A stretch of 64,000 nucleotides of DNA, from the NCBI RefSeq assembly GCF_001403615.1, contig NZ_LN879451.1, positions 135,553 through 199,552 of the forward strand, given 5' to 3'. The notes beneath the pieces were generated by a model. That model had not been told where the DNA came from. It did no database searches and saw only the letters and a program-made list of their open reading frames with translations. The translations under genes and the position numbers were made by a program. Source of the stretch: Desnuesiella massiliensis (lineage in GTDB: Bacteria; Bacillota; Clostridia; Clostridiales; Clostridiaceae). How positions within the stretch are numbered: the first letter of the stretch is position 1; the number at the start of each line of letters is the position of its first letter. Shown here piece by piece: positions 60,712 to 64,000 of this stretch.

Positions 60712-61887
60712 ATGGCATGTAAATTCTATTTACATAAAGGTATGGGTAGAAAAGCAGAAAACGGTCATCCATGGATATATACAGATGAAATTGAGGGTTA
60801 TGATGGCGAATATACAAATGGAGACATAGTAGAAATATATAATTTTAAAAATCAATTCATAGGTAAGGGCTACATAAATGATCAATCCAAGATAGCCCTA
60901 AGAATAATGACTAGAGATATAGATGAGGCTATAAATGAGGACTTTTTCAGAAAAAGATTTAAAGATGCTTGGAGCTATAGAGAGCAAATTATAGATACCT
61001 CCAGCTGTAGATTTTTATTTGGGGAAGCAGATTTCCTCCCTGGACTCACCATAGATAAGTTTGAGGATTATTTTGTTATACAGATATCCTCTTTGGGTAT
61101 GGACAGATATAGGGATATCATTACAAAGATTTTAGTAGAAGATTATAAGGCCAAAGGAGTTTATGAGAGAAGCGATATAGCTTCAAGAGAACTAGAGGGT
61201 TTAGAGCAAAAAAAGGGCTTCTTGACTGAACCTTTCGATACCATGGTGCAAATCACGGAAAACGGCGTTAAATATTATGTAGATATAGAGAATGGCCAAA
61301 AAACAGGCTTTTTCCTAGACCAAAAGGAAAATAGAAAGGCTATACATAGAATCTGTAAGGATGCTGAGGTTTTAGATTGCTTTACTCATACGGGCTCCTT
61401 TGCCTTAAACGCAGGCATTGCTGGCGCTAAAAGTGTTTTGGGTATAGATGTATCCCAGCACGCTGTAGATTTTGCTGCAAAGAACTCTAAGCTTAATAAT
61501 TTAGAGGATGTTGTTAAGTTTGAATGTCACAATGCTTTTGATATCCTGCCTAAATGGGCTAAGGAAGGCAGAAAATTCGATGTGGTGATATTAGATCCTC
61601 CAGCCTTTACAAAGTCAAGAGACACAGTGAACGGCGCTAAAAGAGGCTATAAAGAAATCAACCTAAGAGGACTAAAAATGGTTAAACCTGGCGGCTACTT
61701 TGTGACCTGCTCCTGCTCTCATTTTATGAAGGAAGACCTATTAAAGAGCACTATTGCAGAAGCAGCTAGAGATGCCAATAGAGTATTGAGACAAGTAGAA
61801 TTTAGAACTCAATCTGCGGATCATCCAATCCTTTGGAGCTCTGATGAATCCTATTATTTGAAATTCTTTGTTTTTCAGGTAGTGTAA
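60712..61887 (+). CDS. rlmI: Class I rRNA large-subunit methyltransferase (RlmI-like)
   Basis: A protein of 391 residues: an N-terminal PUA-type domain (LHKGMGRKAENGHPWIYTDEIE), an EEHEE-like middle region, and a Rossmann methyltransferase domain with VLDCFTHTGSFALNAGIAGAKSVLGIDVS (SAM site, about 220-250). The catalytic block is DVVILDPPAFTKS, and CSCSHFM supplies the Cys motif of m5C methyltransferases. RlmI methylates C1962 of 23S rRNA in E. coli; the same role is likely here. ATG 60712 is used because the ATG at 60700 abuts the GAGGAG site. Confidence 0.92.
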   Translation: MACKFYLHKGMGRKAENGHPWIYTDEIEGYDGEYTNGDIVEIYNFKNQFIGKGYINDQSKIALRIMTRDIDEAINEDFFRKRFKDAWSYREQIIDTSSCRFLFGEADFLPGLTIDKFEDYFVIQISSLGMDRYRDIITKILVEDYKAKGVYERSDIASRELEGLEQKKGFLTEPFDTMVQITENGVKYYVDIENGQKTGFFLDQKENRKAIHRICKDAEVLDCFTHTGSFALNAGIAGAKSVLGIDVSQHAVDFAAKNSKLNNLEDVVKFECHNAFDILPKWAKEGRKFDVVILDPPAFTKSRDTVNGAKRGYKEINLRGLKMVKPGGYFVTCSCSHFMKEDLLKSTIAEAARDANRVLRQVEFRTQSADHPILWSSDESYYLKFFVFQVV

Positions 61888-61913
61888 AAAAAAGCGACCT
61901 TCGTCGCTTTTTT
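61888..61913. terminator. Bidirectional intrinsic terminator
   Basis: AAAAAAGCGAC and GTCGCTTTTTT with a CTTC loop. It is the same stem core as the palindrome that was hit by the IS element at 52617/54241. It separates rlmI from the converging genes. Confidence 0.9.
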
Positions 61914-61923
61914 AATGTACATA

Positions 61924-62382
61924 CTAAAAATCCCACCACTCATGAATTATCCACCTGTTATTTTTCTTTGTTAATATATAATACCCTTGAGCCTTTCCTG
62001 AATCTCTAGAAGTCTGAATATGTTCATAATATTCTACATCTTTATCTACAATAAATATCTTTGTATTCTCCTCTGATAGTCCCTTTTGCCTTGTAAGAGC
62101 GTCAAAGCCATATTGCTTAAAATCCTCTTTAGCTATTTCTTTAATACTAGTTATCTTTATATCTTTAACAGCCTCACCAAATTTTTCCGGACTTTCTTGT
62201 TTTCTAGAATCCATAGTTGAGTTATAGGATTTTACATCTTTCTTTATTAAACTTTCAATATTTTTGCTTATAAGCTTTTCTGGTTTGCTACTTCTATTAA
62301 ATATTAGAAAACCTATGGTTAAAACTATTACTACAGATGCAATAATAGTGATAATAGTTTTTTTCTTATTAATTTTAATCAC
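61924..62382 (-). CDS. Hypothetical exported protein
   Basis: A 152-residue protein with a basic start and one membrane helix (TIITIIASVVIVLTIGFLIF, about 9-28), then a soluble domain ending in KKNNRWIIHEWWDF, a pattern seen in NTF2-like/DUF4878-type domains. The start is uncertain: the GTG at 62382 lies directly against AGGGG, and no ATG follows. It lies 11 bp after the amidase-domain gene, so the two are likely an operon. Confidence 0.6.
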   Translation of the reverse strand: MIKINKKKTIITIIASVVIVLTIGFLIFNRSSKPEKLISKNIESLIKKDVKSYNSTMDSRKQESPEKFGEAVKDIKITSIKEIAKEDFKQYGFDALTRQKGLSEENTKIFIVDKDVEYYEHIQTSRDSGKAQGYYILTKKNNRWIIHEWWDF

Positions 62383-62393
62383 CCCTATTAAAT

Positions 62394-63503
62394 CTAGCTA
62401 GTTAGCCTCAGATATCTAGTATCCGTTAAGTTAGCATTATATTGAAAGAAATAACTTACGCTAACATTTACTACATCTGGTGCATGACCTGACACAAACA
62501 ACAATCCACTATCTGGACGTCTGTATGTTATAATGACCGAATGACGCCATTCTTTATAAGCATTATTATAAAATTGTATTACATCTCCTTCTTTGCAGTT
62601 GTTATTCCACGTATGTTCAGTAGCATAACCTTTATTTATTAACCAATTCCTTAATTCTATTACCCTTATCCATGCATTGCTATCTTTATACCAAGTACTA
62701 TCACTAGGTAACCCTCCTGCTAATAGTGCTTGTGAGACAAAGTTAGTGCAATCTCCACCTTTACCATTATAATTGCTGTAATCAAGATTATAGTCTTCAG
62801 CGTACCTAATTGCATAAGATGCAGCATATGGCCCATAATAATTACTATATATCATAGCATTCGCTTGATTTGAATTATTATTATACTTTGTTGTGCTAAA
62901 TTTCTTAACGATTTCCTCTATGTTCCTAATATTCTCTTCTAATAACGCAGTTTTACTTTCTAATGCATTCGAGTTATTTAACCCTTGGAACTCTTCTCCT
63001 AATAATATATTGTTATAATAATCATTTTTAATTTTCCATTTACCGCTATGCTTCTTTAAATATACTTTATGCTCTTCATTTCTTATCTTTTGTACTATCT
63101 CAGGTGAATTTTCAAATGAAAAATCTACGCTTTTTCTCAAAGTTACTATTGCTTCATCATCATTAATATCTAATGATAAATAATCAATACATAATTTGTA
63201 ATCTTTAATATTATCGCTAATTTTCTTATACCAAAGCTTGTCTAACTTTAATTTAGTAGCTTTAAACTTACTTAACGATCCATTGTCTACCAAATCATTA
63301 ATAGTATATTTTACATCTTTATATTTTAACTCTTCAAATTCCAAAGCAAAATAATTATTTATTAAACTTTTAATCTGCTCATCATCGCTATAATTTCTAT
63401 CAACACCTGCATGTACGCTTTGTATACTATTGGCAAGCATAACTACAAAAAGCACAAATGAGGTTATGCAAAATTTACCTATTAATTTCCTTATTCTTCT
63501 CAC
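62394..63503 (-). CDS. Exported amidase-domain protein (Amidase_6 type)
   Basis: A 369-residue protein with a signal sequence (ITSFVLFVVMLANSIQSVHA, about 13-32), a helical middle region and a C-terminal putative amidase domain (about 215-369). The latter shows YAASYAIRYAEDYNLDYSNY, the catalytic Cys in GGDCTNFVSQALLAGG and the His in WRHSVIITYR, a papain-like arrangement as in NlpC/CHAP relatives. Likely acts on cell-wall peptides. GTG start with GGAGGGG. Confidence 0.85.
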   Translation of the reverse strand: MRRIRKLIGKFCITSFVLFVVMLANSIQSVHAGVDRNYSDDEQIKSLINNYFALEFEELKYKDVKYTINDLVDNGSLSKFKATKLKLDKLWYKKISDNIKDYKLCIDYLSLDINDDEAIVTLRKSVDFSFENSPEIVQKIRNEEHKVYLKKHSGKWKIKNDYYNNILLGEEFQGLNNSNALESKTALLEENIRNIEEIVKKFSTTKYNNNSNQANAMIYSNYYGPYAASYAIRYAEDYNLDYSNYNGKGGDCTNFVSQALLAGGLPSDSTWYKDSNAWIRVIELRNWLINKGYATEHTWNNNCKEGDVIQFYNNAYKEWRHSVIITYRRPDSGLLFVSGHAPDVVNVSVSYFFQYNANLTDTRYLRLTS

Positions 63504-63875
63504 GATCTACCCCTCCAATATATTCTTTCAATAAATACATTTTAAACGTTCTCATATGAATTTTTTCTGTACGTTAATAAGACAGTAACTACTAAGTATT
63601 TAATTACCTCCCTTCTTTATTTAATGCACTCTTTTACATCGTATAATTCTAGTGTAAAATATTTCAAAAATTACTACAAATATGGAATTATTTTGTCTTT
63701 AATGTATCAACCATATCATATTAATACATATATGTAAACTTATTGGGAATTAAAACATGATTTTAGAACATTAAAATTTTAAATTTTAGTGTTTGCTATA
63801 TATTTTCATATTATATAATAATGTTAATTAATTTCAGAACTCTCTCTCTAATATCTTAAACAGAATAAAAAATAA
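63504..63875. other. AT-rich intergenic region upstream of the amidase gene
   Basis: No gene or clear dyad is visible. It must hold the promoter of the amidase-domain gene (minus strand) and ends at the IS boundary near 63876. Confidence 0.5.
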
Positions 63876-64000
63876 GGGGCTGTTGCACAACTAACTAAAT
63901 AGTTAGCTGTGTAGCAGCCCTGTTTTATTTCAGATATAGAAAATGCGGGGCTCGAAAGCCCCGCAAATGTTGTATAATTATAGTATGCGAAAACCAAATT
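63876..64000 (+). mobile_element. Left end of an IS1182-like element, cut by window edge
   Basis: Begins GGGGCTGTTGCACAA, an end typical of this family as I recall it. A 21-bp stem with one mismatch spans 63877-63920. A GCGGGGCT/AGCCCCGC hairpin (about 63946-63965) precedes TATAAT-like bases and an ATG at 63985 (MRKPN...), which may start the transposase. The same leader-hairpin layout is in the IS at 52631. Confidence 0.5.

Overview
The window is AT-rich, with AGGAGG-type ribosome binding sites, frequent TTG/GTG starts, spmA/spmB spore-maturation genes, a T-box before ileS and many intrinsic terminators. This fits a low-GC, endospore-forming, fermentative Firmicute, most likely a Clostridium. 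Species is not assigned.

Layout. 1-2.6 kb: edge of a small membrane gene and an ABC ATPase/permease pair. 2.9-4.7 kb: spmAB and two small genes. 4.8-17.8 kb: a citrate fermentation locus. It holds citrate lyase (citD, citE, citF), a sodium-pumping oxaloacetate decarboxylase built from separate small subunits (carboxyltransferase, biotin carrier, beta, and a gamma split in two), citG, a GntR regulator, a CitMHS-type citrate transporter, a membrane histidine kinase with its own receiver domain, and a divergent OmpR-type regulator. The promoters before citD and citM carry the same motif in their -35/-10 spacer, and a third copy lies before the kinase gene. 17.8-24.3 kb: an AbrB-type membrane protein with divergent LysR, miscellaneous enzymes, and a MarR-MATE pair with two dyad operators. 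24.4-25.6 kb: a thioredoxin-like gene with an in-frame UGA at the first position of its CxxC motif (predicted selenocysteine, with a SECIS-like hairpin), followed by ccdA. 25.6-34.1 kb: a YgjP-type hydrolase, then a beta-glucoside PTS (IIB, IIC, IIA, GH4 phospho-glucosidase), a LacI regulator, and a sigma-54 PRD activator with a matching -24/-12 promoter.

34.2-43 kb is accessory: a fragment of a metallo-beta-lactamase-fold gene, two acetyltransferases, a lipoprotein, a methionyl-tRNA formyltransferase, two overlapping CPBP-type membrane proteins, and a three-gene secreted set with a caspase-fold (His/Cys) protein and a PepSY/YcdB-like protein. It ends in 1.6 kb of decayed DNA holding an IS630 remnant. 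43-52.6 kb: ileS with its T-box, an MNT/HEPN-type pair, an XRE-TPR regulator, an M42 peptidase and small genes. 52.6-54.2 kb: an IS1182-like element inserted in a terminator palindrome, with a frameshifted transposase. 54.4-58.4 kb: an ABC-F ATPase and an ECF sigma operon. 58.4-60.3 kb: an IS607-type element with intact TnpB but a TnpA lacking its DNA-binding domain. 60.3-64 kb: a small gene, an rRNA methyltransferase, an amidase-domain exported protein and its neighbour, and the end of another IS at the right edge.

The strongest candidates for new biology are the predicted selenothioredoxin-CcdA operon, the secreted caspase-fold cassette, the shared citrate operator, the nested palindromic element in the citrate operon, and the TnpB element beside the sigma gene.
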